Source: Bin75 sp965223955
GTDB lineage: Bacteria; Nitrospirota; Nitrospiria; Nitrospirales; UBA8639
NCBI GenBank assembly: GCA_965223955.1
Contig: OZ245029.1
Location: forward strand, 558,001-622,000
Direction: 5' to 3'
Length of the DNA stretch: 64,000 bases
This document shows positions 33,453 through 42,224 of this stretch, in pieces (within the stretch, counting starts at the first letter, position 1; each line of letters begins with the position of its first letter). The position numbers and the translations under genes were made by a program. The notes beneath the pieces are model-generated. The model searched no databases. It was not told the origin of the DNA and worked only from the letters and a program-made list of their open reading frames with translations.

Positions 33453-35375
33453 TCACTGGCCACGGAGACGGCGGCGCATGGTGTAGGCGCTGAATACCAC
33501 GCCGCCGACGGCGATCACCAGGGGCATGAGTCCGATGTTGAGAAACTTCACGACGTTTTCGAGACTTTCGATGTTTTTCTGCAATTCATGTTGCACGTTG
33601 CGCAGTTCTTTTCTGGTCGCCACCAACTCCTGCCGGAACCCGTCGAGTGCGGCTTCCTGTTCGGTACTTAAGATGACCGTGGTCTGGTCTTCTTTCGTGC
33701 TCTGCAGTTCCTGAATCTTCCGTTCGGTTTCTTTCAGGCGTTGTTGCAGGGCCTGTTCTTTTTGACGGAACTGCATTTCCGCTTCCTGTTGAATGGCCCT
33801 GACTAACGTGAAGGGGCGAGAGAAACTTCCCCGGTTCCTGACGCTGATCAGGTCGTGACTGCCGGTCAGATTGTCCAGGGCATTGGTCACGAAGTCGTTA
33901 TTCGCGGAGGTGGGAATCCCGATCCGCTGGCCCAGGAAGTTTTGGACTTGTACCCAAAACCGGTCCTGCAGCATGTCGGTATCCGCTACCACGATGACGT
34001 TGATGGGGTCCGCGGATTCGGCCAGGTGTGGGGGTTGTTTCGATGCTTTGTCGGCCTTGGGGTTTCCCGGGGGGTCCGCATCCGCGGCTTCCGGCCTGCC
34101 GTCCGGGAAGGCTGTTTTCACCTTGCCGGTCAGGCGTGCGGCCAACGTGAGGGGTTCGCCTTCCGGCCGATAGTCCCGCAGGAGGCCTTCGACGTCGGGC
34201 ATCATCCGCAGGCGGGCGGCCTCGATTTGCATGGCCTGGTCGTCGGTTTCCACCAGGGGCGTCCATTCTGTCGCGCTGTCTTCTTTTTTGCGAAGCACCC
34301 CTGCCGAGGCCATGGTGAGGTTTGGGAGCTTGGCGGTCACGACGTCTTCGGCATTGAGTTGCCGGGGCGTCAGGTCGATCCACACGGGGTAGTCCGCGAC
34401 CATCATGCGGGATTGTTTTTGGAAGTTCACTTTTTTGGCCAAAGGGAGATCGCCCACTACTTTTTCGTCGACCACTTCGATGCCCCAGGCGTCAAAGACC
34501 CGGCCGAGATCGGAGTTGCGTGGCGCTTGCATGCCCATGGGGTTTTGGGGATTTGGTAGCACGCGGTCGGCTTCACTGTGGGGGTCCACAAAGACCACGG
34601 CGCGGCCGCCTCGCAGCACGAATTGGTCGATGGCATAGAGGGTCGGGTCGCCGAGTTGCTTGGGATGCACGACCATGAGCACGTCCACGTCCTCGGGGAT
34701 TTCCGTGACGGCTTTGTCCAGGACCTTGACTTCCATCAATTCCCGGATGCTGTCCATGATCATCCAGGGGGCGCTTCCGCCCGGGGCCTGGGCAAACGGC
34801 ATTTGCGGGCCGCCGTCCAGAGGAAGGGTGCTCAACAGGCCTACGATTTTCTGTTTGGGATTGCCTAACCGGTACACCAGTTTGGTGAGATCATATTCGA
34901 GAAATTCTTCCCGGCTCTGCTGAAAAAAGGAAATGAGTTCCTGGTCATCCGTGGCGTTGGTGCCCACCAGTCCAAAATAGAATTGCGTGTTTCCCGCGTC
35001 CAGCGGTACGCCCCGGAGTCCATACCCCACTGCCCGATCTTCTTCTTCTGAAAAGGGCTCGGGGTCGATGACGTGCAGGATCAGGTTCCCGCCGGCGGCC
35101 TGCTCATATTCCTGCACCAGTTCCAGTACCCGGTTGGTATAGCCCTGAATGCCGGGCAGTTCCACGGCCAGTTTCTTCGACAGGTATACCCGCAGGGTCA
35201 CCGGTTCATCGAGGCCCTGCAGAATGTTTCGGCTGCCCTCGGTGAGGGTATAGAGCTGTTGTTCCGTGAGATCGACGCGGGCCGATCGAAAGGCCACGTG
35301 ACTCAGGACGTTTACCGTGAAAAACATCACTACCGCGACGGCCAATCCGCTTCCCGTCAACAGCCGGATATTCAT
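33453..35375 (-). CDS. GldG-like ABC transporter auxiliary protein
   Basis: 640 residues from ATG 35375; an earlier ATG at 35429 would run into the permease gene. N-terminal anchor (residues 8-27), then the ABC_transp_aux domain (RVDLTEQQLYTLTEGSRNIL, EPVTLRVYLSKKL, DVLMVVHPKQL, LRGGRAVVFVDP). A coiled coil (QQEAEMQFRQKEQALQQRLK) precedes a C-terminal membrane helix. This family works with GldA/GldF-type ABC proteins; in Bacteroidetes these serve gliding, elsewhere the role is unclear. It lies 13 bases after the permease in one operon. Confidence 0.87.
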   Translation of the reverse strand: MNIRLLTGSGLAVAVVMFFTVNVLSHVAFRSARVDLTEQQLYTLTEGSRNILQGLDEPVTLRVYLSKKLAVELPGIQGYTNRVLELVQEYEQAAGGNLILHVIDPEPFSEEEDRAVGYGLRGVPLDAGNTQFYFGLVGTNATDDQELISFFQQSREEFLEYDLTKLVYRLGNPKQKIVGLLSTLPLDGGPQMPFAQAPGGSAPWMIMDSIRELMEVKVLDKAVTEIPEDVDVLMVVHPKQLGDPTLYAIDQFVLRGGRAVVFVDPHSEADRVLPNPQNPMGMQAPRNSDLGRVFDAWGIEVVDEKVVGDLPLAKKVNFQKQSRMMVADYPVWIDLTPRQLNAEDVVTAKLPNLTMASAGVLRKKEDSATEWTPLVETDDQAMQIEAARLRMMPDVEGLLRDYRPEGEPLTLAARLTGKVKTAFPDGRPEAADADPPGNPKADKASKQPPHLAESADPINVIVVADTDMLQDRFWVQVQNFLGQRIGIPTSANNDFVTNALDNLTGSHDLISVRNRGSFSRPFTLVRAIQQEAEMQFRQKEQALQQRLKETERKIQELQSTKEDQTTVILSTEQEAALDGFRQELVATRKELRNVQHELQKNIESLENVVKFLNIGLMPLVIAVGGVVFSAYTMRRRLRGQ

Positions 35376-35388
35376 GGGGTTCGATCCT

Positions 35389-36123
35389 TCATTCGGCTTT
35401 CTTCCATTCCAGCACGAGTGCCGTGGCAAATAACCACACGCCGATGAGCGAGAGGAAATAGACCAGGTCGCGCACGTCGATGACTCCGCGACTCAGGGCG
35501 TTGAAGTGTGTCAGGAAACTGAACGAGCTGATGAGTTCCAGGAAGAATGGCGGGGCCCACCCGCTGAACACGTCCAGCACCATGGGGTAGCCGCTGAGGA
35601 CGAACCCCAACCCGACCACTACACTGATCACAAAGGCGATGACCTGGTTTTTGGTGAGGGCCGACACGCATGAGCCGATCGCCATAAAGCCGCCCGCCAT
35701 GAAAAAGCTGCCGAGGTAGCTTGCGAGAATCACGCCGTTATCCGGCTCCCCCAGGATATTCACGGTCACCCACATGGGAAAGGTCAGCGCGAGCGCAATG
35801 CCCGTAAAGCACCACGCCGCCAGAAATTTGCCCACCACGGCTTCCCATAAGGTCACGGGCAGCGTGAACAGCAATTCGATGGTGCCTCCTCGCCGCTCTT
35901 CCGCCCAGAGCCGCATGGCCAGGGCCGGGATCAGGACCAGATAGAGCCACGGGTGAAAGTCGAAAAAGGGGATGAGGTCTGCCTGGCCACGGGCGAAAAA
36001 GTCACCCAGGTAGAAGGTGAAGGCTCCCGCCAGCATCAGGAAGATGATGATGAACACCGCCGCAATCGGCGTTGCAAAGTACCCGATCAGTTCCCGTTTG
36101 AATATGACGCCGATTCTGCTCAT
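35389..36123 (-). CDS. ABC transporter permease (GldF-like, ABC-2 type)
   Basis: 244 residues with six hydrophobic segments and the ABC-2 signature (RLWAEERRGGTIELLFTLPV). It begins 15 bases after the ATPase gene and ends 13 bases before the GldG-like gene. The MSRIGVIFKRELIGYFATPI start is typical of GldF/NosY-like permeases. Probably an inner-membrane channel of unknown substrate. Confidence 0.9.
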   Translation of the reverse strand: MSRIGVIFKRELIGYFATPIAAVFIIIFLMLAGAFTFYLGDFFARGQADLIPFFDFHPWLYLVLIPALAMRLWAEERRGGTIELLFTLPVTLWEAVVGKFLAAWCFTGIALALTFPMWVTVNILGEPDNGVILASYLGSFFMAGGFMAIGSCVSALTKNQVIAFVISVVVGLGFVLSGYPMVLDVFSGWAPPFFLELISSFSFLTHFNALSRGVIDVRDLVYFLSLIGVWLFATALVLEWKKAE

Positions 36124-36138
36124 GGACTCTAGCCTTGC

Positions 36139-37095
36139 CTACGTGAGGGCCTGGGTGGGCATGGTCAACGAGCGAAACACTTCGTCCAGGTGACCCCGGT
36201 CCACGGACAATTCGACCACGTCCCAGTTCTGCCGGTGCGCGCACCGGCTGACCGCGCTGATGATCGGTTGCCCGTCTTTCGGCAGGATCCGATATGCCTG
36301 CTCCGCCTGGCCCTCGTCGATGACTTCGGCTCTCTTGACGCCGGGCACGCCTTCCAGCATCGCCTGCACGCCATCGGGGAGCGGCCCGCGCAGTCGAAGG
36401 AGTACCGCATTGTGCCAGCGGGACCGGGCTTCCAACTCGGCCGGCGTGCCATCGGTGATCACTTTGCCCTTGGCGATGATCATGGCGCGCGTACACACCG
36501 CGTGGACTTCTTCCAAGACGTGCGTGGACAGTATAATGGCCTTGTCCCGCGCCATGGTTTTGATGAGCCCGCGCACTTCATGTTTTTGGTTGGGGTCGAG
36601 CCCGTCGGTCGGTTCGTCGAGAATCAATACGGACGGATCATGCATTATGGCCTGGGCCAGGCCCACCCGCCGTTTGAATCCCTTGGAGAGGGTGTCAATG
36701 GGCTGATGCGCCACCCCCTCGAGATTTACCTTTTCCATGGTCTCCGCCACCCGGCGCTGCAATTCCGCTCCACGAAAGCCGCGCATTTCGCCGATGAACA
36801 CCAGAAAATTCAGCGGTGTCATCTCCCCATAGGCCGGGGCTCCTTCCGGCAGATACCCCAGGCTTTTTTTGGCTTCGAGCGGCAGCTCCTGCACATCGAA
36901 GCCGTTGACCTTGACGGTGCCCCTGGTCGGGGTCAGAAACCCCGTAATCATTTTCATGGTCGTGGATTTTCCCGCGCCGTTGGGCCCTAAAAACCCCAGC
37001 ACCTCGCCTTGGCCGACCGTAAACGATACGTCGTCCACCGCGACGATCGGCCCGAACGTTTTCCCAAGCCGTCGTAGTTCAACCATCGATTCCAC
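36139..37095 (-). CDS. ABC transporter ATPase (GldA-like)
   Basis: 318 residues. Walker A GPNGAGKST (~38-46), signature LSKGFKRRVGLAQA (~138), Walker B VLILDEPTDGLDP (~155) and switch His in LSTHVLEE. The C-terminal ~90 residues form the regulatory extension typical of ABC-2 exporters. It heads the ATPase-permease-GldG-(DUF4340) operon and energises transport or membrane remodelling in the cytoplasm. Confidence 0.92.
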   Translation of the reverse strand: MESMVELRRLGKTFGPIVAVDDVSFTVGQGEVLGFLGPNGAGKSTTMKMITGFLTPTRGTVKVNGFDVQELPLEAKKSLGYLPEGAPAYGEMTPLNFLVFIGEMRGFRGAELQRRVAETMEKVNLEGVAHQPIDTLSKGFKRRVGLAQAIMHDPSVLILDEPTDGLDPNQKHEVRGLIKTMARDKAIILSTHVLEEVHAVCTRAMIIAKGKVITDGTPAELEARSRWHNAVLLRLRGPLPDGVQAMLEGVPGVKRAEVIDEGQAEQAYRILPKDGQPIISAVSRCAHRQNWDVVELSVDRGHLDEVFRSLTMPTQALT

Positions 37096-37199
37096 TGTTT
37101 TCCCCGTTCATTCTTTTGCTTTCTCGATCCTGTTTCATCATATAAATACGGGTGCCTGAGTCAAGGGGAATCCCATGGATTTTTGGAAGGCGGGGGTCG

Positions 37200-37568
37200 T
37201 TAAATTTCCGAGGATTGCTCCGCATCCACGATGACCACCGTCCCACGCATGATCGGATGCAGCGTGCAGTGGTACGAATACAGACCGGGAGGAAGCCCCG
37301 CTATTTCAAACGTGCCATCGGGGCCGATGGAACCGGAATCGAAGGCGCACACGCCGGGTCCCAGGCATCCATCATGGGTGATGGTGTGATACGTGCCGGT
37401 GGGATTCTCCCAACGAATCGCGCTGCCGGCCGTCACGGTGGCGGCTGCCGGGGTGAAATACGGAGACCAGGATTCCATTTGAATCCTGAACGGTGCCGAC
37501 GCGGCCAAGACCCCTGCGGCGGTCAGGATCGACACCCCCACAATCACTCCCCATGCGGATCGCTTCAC
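37200..37568 (-). CDS. Exported cupredoxin (plastocyanin-like copper protein)
   Basis: 122 residues with a signal peptide (hydrophobic 6-22, about LAAS-AP). Copper ligands are visible: H61 or H65 in YHTITHDG, and C101, H104, M107 in YHCTLHPIM. The phrase ENPTGTYHTITHDG and the single domain match plastocyanin/pseudoazurin-like proteins. It would shuttle electrons in the periplasm; its redox partner is not encoded here. Two REP palindromes lie upstream. Confidence 0.87.
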   Translation of the reverse strand: MKRSAWGVIVGVSILTAAGVLAASAPFRIQMESWSPYFTPAAATVTAGSAIRWENPTGTYHTITHDGCLGPGVCAFDSGSIGPDGTFEIAGLPPGLYSYHCTLHPIMRGTVVIVDAEQSSEI

Positions 37569-37594
37569 GATTTCACTTCTTTTCTGAGTTGGTT

Positions 37595-37620
37595 GTCGGG
37601 TTACGCTACGCTAACCCGAC
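37595..37620. repeat. REP palindrome, family F, copy 1
   Basis: GTCGGGTTACGCTACGCTAA CCCGAC: 9-bp perfect arms around an 8-nt centre. Its reverse-oriented partner lies at 37816-37841. Confidence 0.75.
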
Positions 37621-37815
37621 CTACGGTTTCTTTTTCACATTCCACGGACGCCGGCTTTTCGACGTCACGTTGCCAGGCAGAACGGTTCCTCATCCCGACA
37701 GTATACACTCCGGCTTAACCAGCGCGCCAATCCCGTCCTTCCCTTCTCGTGTCGCTGCGCCATCCCGGGTCAAAGCCCGGGACATGCCTTATGGCGTCTC
37801 CTTCCAGGTCAGTAG

Positions 37816-37841
37816 GTCGGGTTAGCGCAGCGTAACCCGAC
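37816..37841. repeat. REP palindrome, family F, copy 2
   Basis: GTCGGGTTAGCGCAGCGTAA CCCGAC: same arms as at 37595, with CGCTACGC replaced by GCGCAGCG. Confidence 0.75.
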
Positions 37842-37864
37842 AGATCTGTCCCTGTCATGCCCCC

Positions 37865-39067
37865 TCACCCTGCCCTCTCCCTCCAGGGGCGAGGGTTTTC
37901 TAAGGCGGCCCTATTCCCTTTTTTCAGTTGACGTAATTCGTAAAAGGTGCCTCGCCAGACGATGCCGCCCCGCCAGAGCGCCAGGGCCATCGAACGGCAT
38001 TGGATATAGACCAACAGGCAAATGGTGACGGGAAGCAACAGGCCTTGCCAGAATTTCACCCCGAACGGGGCCATGGCGACACCAAAGCTGCCGACCATCA
38101 TGACCACGGTCACGGCGTACCAGGCTTGGGGCCATCCCTCGGCAATCCACATTCCGATCCACGGCCAGATATGAATAAGCAGGGCGGCAAGCGTCGCCGC
38201 GATCACCAACGAGACGCGGTACTCCATTCCCGCAAACATATTTTTCATGAGGCCGTCGATGAGTTCCCCTACCGACCGGTACCATTCCACCGTGACCATC
38301 CCCCTCCCGTTCAGTACGTCCTGCCTGTAGCCGTGGTCCTTTACCAGCTTTCCGAATTTGAGATCGTCATCCGGCCGCAGGGCCACCGGTTGATGACCGC
38401 CCAGGGCCCGATAGACCGACGTTCGGATCAGATTAAACGCCCCGACGCCCATGTAGCACCGGCTCCTCGGATTTCGGGCTTTCCACGGTTTGAAGATGAT
38501 AAACATGAAGATCCCAAAGGTGGCGGACAGCGTTCTCAGGAAAAACCCTGGCATGGTGTCTTGCGGAATCAACGTCACATGATCGAATCGGTGCGCCTGC
38601 ACGTGGGCCATGGCTTTTCGGAGCGCGAACGGATGAAACACGATATCCGCATCGGTGAACAGGATGAATTCGCCTTGGGCGTGTTGCGCGCCCATGTGTA
38701 ACGCGTACGGCTTTCCGATCCAGCCGGCCGGCAAGCTTGCTATCGGCACCACGGTGAGGCGCGGGTCCCGCTTCGCCATTTTTTCGAGAATCTCTCCCGT
38801 GCCGTCGGTCGACCGGTCATTGACCACGATGATCTCCAGGTCCGGATAGTCCAAGGCCAGGACCGATTCCAGGGCCTGTTCCAGGTTTCGTTCTTCGTTG
38901 CGAGCCGGGATGACGATCGAGACGGTGGGGAACGGGTGATCGTCTTGGACCGGTATGGATGCCAGCACCGTTAACGCGTGCCTGTTGAGCATGAGCCAGA
39001 TGCCGGCCGGCACCCAAAACCCCGCGGCCAGCATCGCGAGATTTAAATGGATGGTGTACGTATCCAT
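37865..39067 (-). CDS. Membrane glycosyltransferase, family 2 (CrtQ/HpnB-like layout)
   Basis: 400 residues from ATG 39067. An N-terminal membrane helix (8-27) precedes the GT-A domain (SIVIPARNEERNLEQALESV; NDRSTDGT; DXD-type FTDADIVF at ~140), followed by VEWYRSVGELIDGLMKNMFA and three to four C-terminal membrane helices. This layout is that of GT2 enzymes acting on lipid or carotenoid/hopanoid acceptors. The acceptor is unknown. Confidence 0.87.
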   Translation of the reverse strand: MDTYTIHLNLAMLAAGFWVPAGIWLMLNRHALTVLASIPVQDDHPFPTVSIVIPARNEERNLEQALESVLALDYPDLEIIVVNDRSTDGTGEILEKMAKRDPRLTVVPIASLPAGWIGKPYALHMGAQHAQGEFILFTDADIVFHPFALRKAMAHVQAHRFDHVTLIPQDTMPGFFLRTLSATFGIFMFIIFKPWKARNPRSRCYMGVGAFNLIRTSVYRALGGHQPVALRPDDDLKFGKLVKDHGYRQDVLNGRGMVTVEWYRSVGELIDGLMKNMFAGMEYRVSLVIAATLAALLIHIWPWIGMWIAEGWPQAWYAVTVVMMVGSFGVAMAPFGVKFWQGLLLPVTICLLVYIQCRSMALALWRGGIVWRGTFYELRQLKKGNRAALENPRPWRERAG

Positions 39068-39161
39068 GCTTTCCGTTGCGGAAAATGCGTGAGTCCGAAT
39101 GGGTTCAAGCCCCAAATGCCAATCTTTGCACAGAACGCTATAATGGTATATTTTCTATACT

Positions 39162-39434
39162 ATGATTGCTTTTGAGTTCGACGAACGGAAAAGTCGGATT
39201 AATCTGAAAAAACATGGGATTGACTTCGGGCAAGCCCAAGCTCTGTGGAATGATCCCCGTGTCGTTGAAATCCAGGCAAAAACAGAGGATGAAACTAGGT
39301 TTTTGATCATAGGCCGCATCAAGGGCAAACACTGGTCAGCCATTGTCACGCCGAGAGGCAGCCGTATCCGAATTATTTCCGTTCGCCGATCTCGCGGAGA
39401 GGAGGTATTGATCTATGAAAGCCAAGAAATTTGA
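39162..39434 (+). CDS. brnT: BrnT toxin (RelE-fold ribonuclease)
   Basis: 90 residues with the BrnT signature FEFDERKSRINLKKHGIDF near the start and IRIISVRRSRGEEVLIYE at the end. BrnT cleaves mRNA. It overlaps the BrnA gene by 20 bases. Upstream, TATAATGG at 39140 and an inverted TATATTTTCTATA stretch next to the ATG could serve as promoter and operator. Confidence 0.9.
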   Translation: MIAFEFDERKSRINLKKHGIDFGQAQALWNDPRVVEIQAKTEDETRFLIIGRIKGKHWSAIVTPRGSRIRIISVRRSRGEEVLIYESQEI

Positions 39435-39654
39435 TTCAGACTTTGATGAAGGCAAAGACGTCTCTCATGTGTTGGATGTATCAAAAGCCCGCAGACCCCT
39501 GCAAGAACAGAAAAGAGTCAACGTTGATTTTCCCGTTTGGATGATCGATTCTCTTGATAAGGAAGCCGGTCGACTCGGCGTGACGCGCCAATCCATTATT
39601 AAAGTTTGGCTGGCCGAGCGTCTTGAGCAATCAGCCTCCCACAGCACGCCGTAG
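39415..39654 (+). CDS. brnA: BrnA antitoxin (CopG/RHH type)
   Basis: 79 residues. The ribbon-helix-helix part is RVNVDFPVWMIDSLDKEAGR...LGVTRQSIIKVWLAERL. In known pairs BrnA binds BrnT and represses the shared promoter. The start (39415) lies inside the end of brnT. Confidence 0.88.
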   Translation: MKAKKFDSDFDEGKDVSHVLDVSKARRPLQEQKRVNVDFPVWMIDSLDKEAGRLGVTRQSIIKVWLAERLEQSASHSTP

Positions 39655-39732
39655 CTTCAATGAGGCCGAGGCAATGATTGCCTTGGCGCAGATTCACCGA
39701 AAGGTGCGGAGGTCGGTACAGGGCACTAGAAA

Positions 39733-40158
39733 TCAGCCAGACCAAGGATTGAAGACCTTGATGTTGGCCTTGCGAAAGTCCTTCTCGTTACGGGTACAAA
39801 GCGTCAGGGAATGCACTTGCGCGGTCGCGGCGATAAAGAGATCCGGTTGGCTGAACGTCACGGCCTTTTCTCTACCCCGCGCGACCATTCGGCGCCATTC
39901 CAGGATCACTTCCTCGTCCACGGGCAGGATACGCCCGGCAAACCAGGGTCTTAGCCGGTGAGCAAGCCAGGTTTCGAGTTCCTCGCGAAGCATGGGGTCT
40001 GTTTGGTGCTCGATCCCGAAACGGATCGCGGCAAGTGTGACGCTGCTGAGAAAGAAGCTATCCGCCGCTTGCGCATCGGACCACGTCTTCACTCGGCGGT
40101 TGGGCCGGGTCTTGCGCAACTCGGATACGACGTTGGTGTCGAGCAGCCAACCATTCAC
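39733..40158 (-). CDS. vapC: VapC-like PIN toxin lacking one catalytic acid
   Basis: 141 residues with PIN motifs: D7 in WLLDTNVVSELRK, D in FSQPDLFIAATA, and TRNEKDF near the end. The second acid, normally in TLAEIRFG, is replaced: here TLAAIRFG (GCG codon, from a GAG-like codon). The toxin may thus be inactive or weak. It overlaps the antitoxin gene by 4 bases in the usual order. Confidence 0.85.
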   Translation of the reverse strand: MNGWLLDTNVVSELRKTRPNRRVKTWSDAQAADSFFLSSVTLAAIRFGIEHQTDPMLREELETWLAHRLRPWFAGRILPVDEEVILEWRRMVARGREKAVTFSQPDLFIAATAQVHSLTLCTRNEKDFRKANIKVFNPWSG

Positions 40159-40451
40159 AACTCGACCTCACGGACCGGACTCTGCACACCCTCATCGCCG
40201 AACTCCAAGCGGTTCAGGGGGGATTGAGACAACAGATCATGCAGGCTGGCCGATGTTCCCCGCGCACGAAGACGTTCGAACTCTGACGCCTCAACGATGA
40301 CGACCGTCTCCTTCCCGCGAACCGTCACACGTTGCGGCTGGCCAGAGGCAGCCAGACGGACGACATCGCTGAACTTCGCTTTGGCCTCTCCCAACTTCCA
40401 GCCGTGAAACAGCGTCGAACCGGTCTGCTTGGCTTGACGAGACCTACCCAT
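40155..40451 (-). CDS. Phd/YefM-type antitoxin paired with the PIN toxin
   Basis: 98 residues from ATG 40451, decided by AAAGGAGGGAA; the longer frame starts at 40511. The Phd/YefM pattern is WKLGEAKAKFSDVVRLAASG, VTVRGKETVVIVEASEFERL, with a toxin-binding tail (LNRLEFGDEG). Its stop overlaps the start of the PIN gene. Confidence 0.87.
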   Translation of the reverse strand: MGRSRQAKQTGSTLFHGWKLGEAKAKFSDVVRLAASGQPQRVTVRGKETVVIVEASEFERLRARGTSASLHDLLSQSPLNRLEFGDEGVQSPVREVEL

Positions 40452-40587
40452 AAGGTTTCCCTCCTTTATGACCAACTTGGTCAAGCTACACGGAAGGAAA
40501 AGCGTTTTCAAGGCAGTTGTCGGTTGTGACCTGTTCGGGACACCCCGGGGTCGGCCCCTACGGTAGTCGGTTTCTTATGATCACTTA

Positions 40588-40875
40588 TCAAGCCACCTCG
40601 AACTGCCTGACCGTGATCTGATCGACGCGGTCGCGGGCCTGCCAGAGATCATAGGCCATCTGCATGCCAAGCCACGTCTCCGGGGTGGAGCCGAATGCCT
40701 TGGACAGACGAATGGCCATGTCGATGGACACTCCGGCGTTCTCATTGACGAGCTCGGAGAGGGTTTGACGCGTGACGCCGAGCCCTTCTGCAGCCCGTGT
40801 CACGGATAAGCCGAGCGGTTCGAGGCACTGTCGTCTTATGATGCCTCCCGGATGGGGGGGATTGTGCATGGCCAT
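40588..40875 (-). CDS. HigA-type antitoxin, apparently without a toxin
   Basis: 95 residues of the HigA/VapI XRE family (MHNPPHPGGIIRRQCLEPLG, VTRAAEGLGVTRQTLSELVN, VSIDMAIRLSKAFGSTPETW). A higB gene would be expected just upstream, but only 46 bases separate it from the antiporter gene and no toxin-like frame is present. Either an orphan antitoxin or a stand-alone regulator. Confidence 0.85.
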   Translation of the reverse strand: MAMHNPPHPGGIIRRQCLEPLGLSVTRAAEGLGVTRQTLSELVNENAGVSIDMAIRLSKAFGSTPETWLGMQMAYDLWQARDRVDQITVRQFEVA

Positions 40876-40921
40876 GGTTCTGTCCCTCCTCAGTTTTTGT
40901 GAGAGAATTTGTTTCTTTCAC

Positions 40922-42157
40922 TCAACGCGGGACGAGGTATTTCACGAGTTTTTCCATGGTCAGGCCTTGGACCACGATGGAGAACACCACGACGACGTAG
41001 GTCATGGCCACGATGACGTCGCGGTCCGGTCCGGCCGCCAATGACAGGGCCAGGGCCACGCTGATGCCGCCCCGTAACCCGCCCCACGTCATCAGCCACA
41101 CGGCCCCGGGCGTAAATGAGCGTACGCGGCTCAGCAGCGCGATCGGCAGCCCGATCGCCAGCAGGCGGGACAGGAGAATGAGCGGAATCATCAGCACGCT
41201 CGCGAGAAGATAGTGTTGGGTAAACGTGAGGACGAGCACTTCCAGACCGATCAGCACGAACAGGACCGCATTCAGGATTTCGTCGATCAGCTCCCAAAAC
41301 GTGTCCAGGTGTTCACGGGTTTTGTCCGACATCGCCAGCACACGACCTTGATTGCCCACCATCAGGCCTGCCACCACGACGGCGATGGGACCGGAGAGGT
41401 GCAACGCGCCCGCCAGGGCATAGCCGCCGGTGACGAGCGCCAGGGTGATCAGGACTTCGATCTGATACTGGTCGATACTTTTCAGGAGCCAATAGGCGAG
41501 ATAGCCCAGCCCCAGTCCAAAGACGACTCCGCCCACGGCTTCTTGCGCGAATAACCCTGCCACGTAGCCAATGGTGGGCTCATGCGTCCCGGCCGCCACT
41601 TCGGCCAGGACTAAAAAGACCACGACCGCCACGCCATCGTTAAAGAGCGATTCGCCCGTAATCTTCACTTCCAGGCTCTTGGGGGCGCCGGCGTTTTTCA
41701 ATAGGCTCAGGACGGCGATGGGATCGGTCGGTGAGATCAGGGCCCCGAACACCAGACAGGTGAGGTAGGACAGCGGAATGCCGATCAGGGCCAGCACCCC
41801 ATAGGTGAAGGTGCCCACCAAAACCGTGGAGAGCAGGATGCCGATTGTGGCTAAGGATCCAATGGCCCATTTCTGGTTGAACAGGTCGTTGAGATTGACG
41901 TGCAAGGCTCCGGCAAAGAGTAAAAAACTCAACATGCCGTGCAGCAGGGTCTTATTGAAGTCGATGGATTCAAGCCACCCGGCTGCCTGGGCCTCCACGT
42001 GATACCCCAGGAGATCGATCCCGTGCAGCAGGAGAGAAGCGACCAGGGCGATCACCATCACGCCGATGGTGACGGGTAAGCGAATGAACCGGTAGTTGAG
42101 ATACGAGAAGCCGGCGGTCAGCGTGAGCACGATGGCGAGGATGTCAAATAAATCCAT
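40922..42157 (-). CDS. Na+/H+ antiporter, CPA1 (NhaP) family
   Basis: 411 residues with about twelve membrane segments. The NhaP motifs are SPTDPIAVLSLLK (~140) and GESLFNDGVAVVVF (~170), the latter carrying the ND pair that binds cations. The family exchanges Na+ (or K+) for H+ across the inner membrane for pH and salt balance. It lies between the TA cluster and a dienelactone hydrolase, with no clear operon. Confidence 0.92.
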   Translation of the reverse strand: MDLFDILAIVLTLTAGFSYLNYRFIRLPVTIGVMVIALVASLLLHGIDLLGYHVEAQAAGWLESIDFNKTLLHGMLSFLLFAGALHVNLNDLFNQKWAIGSLATIGILLSTVLVGTFTYGVLALIGIPLSYLTCLVFGALISPTDPIAVLSLLKNAGAPKSLEVKITGESLFNDGVAVVVFLVLAEVAAGTHEPTIGYVAGLFAQEAVGGVVFGLGLGYLAYWLLKSIDQYQIEVLITLALVTGGYALAGALHLSGPIAVVVAGLMVGNQGRVLAMSDKTREHLDTFWELIDEILNAVLFVLIGLEVLVLTFTQHYLLASVLMIPLILLSRLLAIGLPIALLSRVRSFTPGAVWLMTWGGLRGGISVALALSLAAGPDRDVIVAMTYVVVVFSIVVQGLTMEKLVKYLVPR

Positions 42158-42224
42158 GGGGACAGGGAGCGCTCGGGTTAAGCCGGTTCAAATGAGCAAT
42201 GGCCTCGGGCGGGTGAGGCACCCG

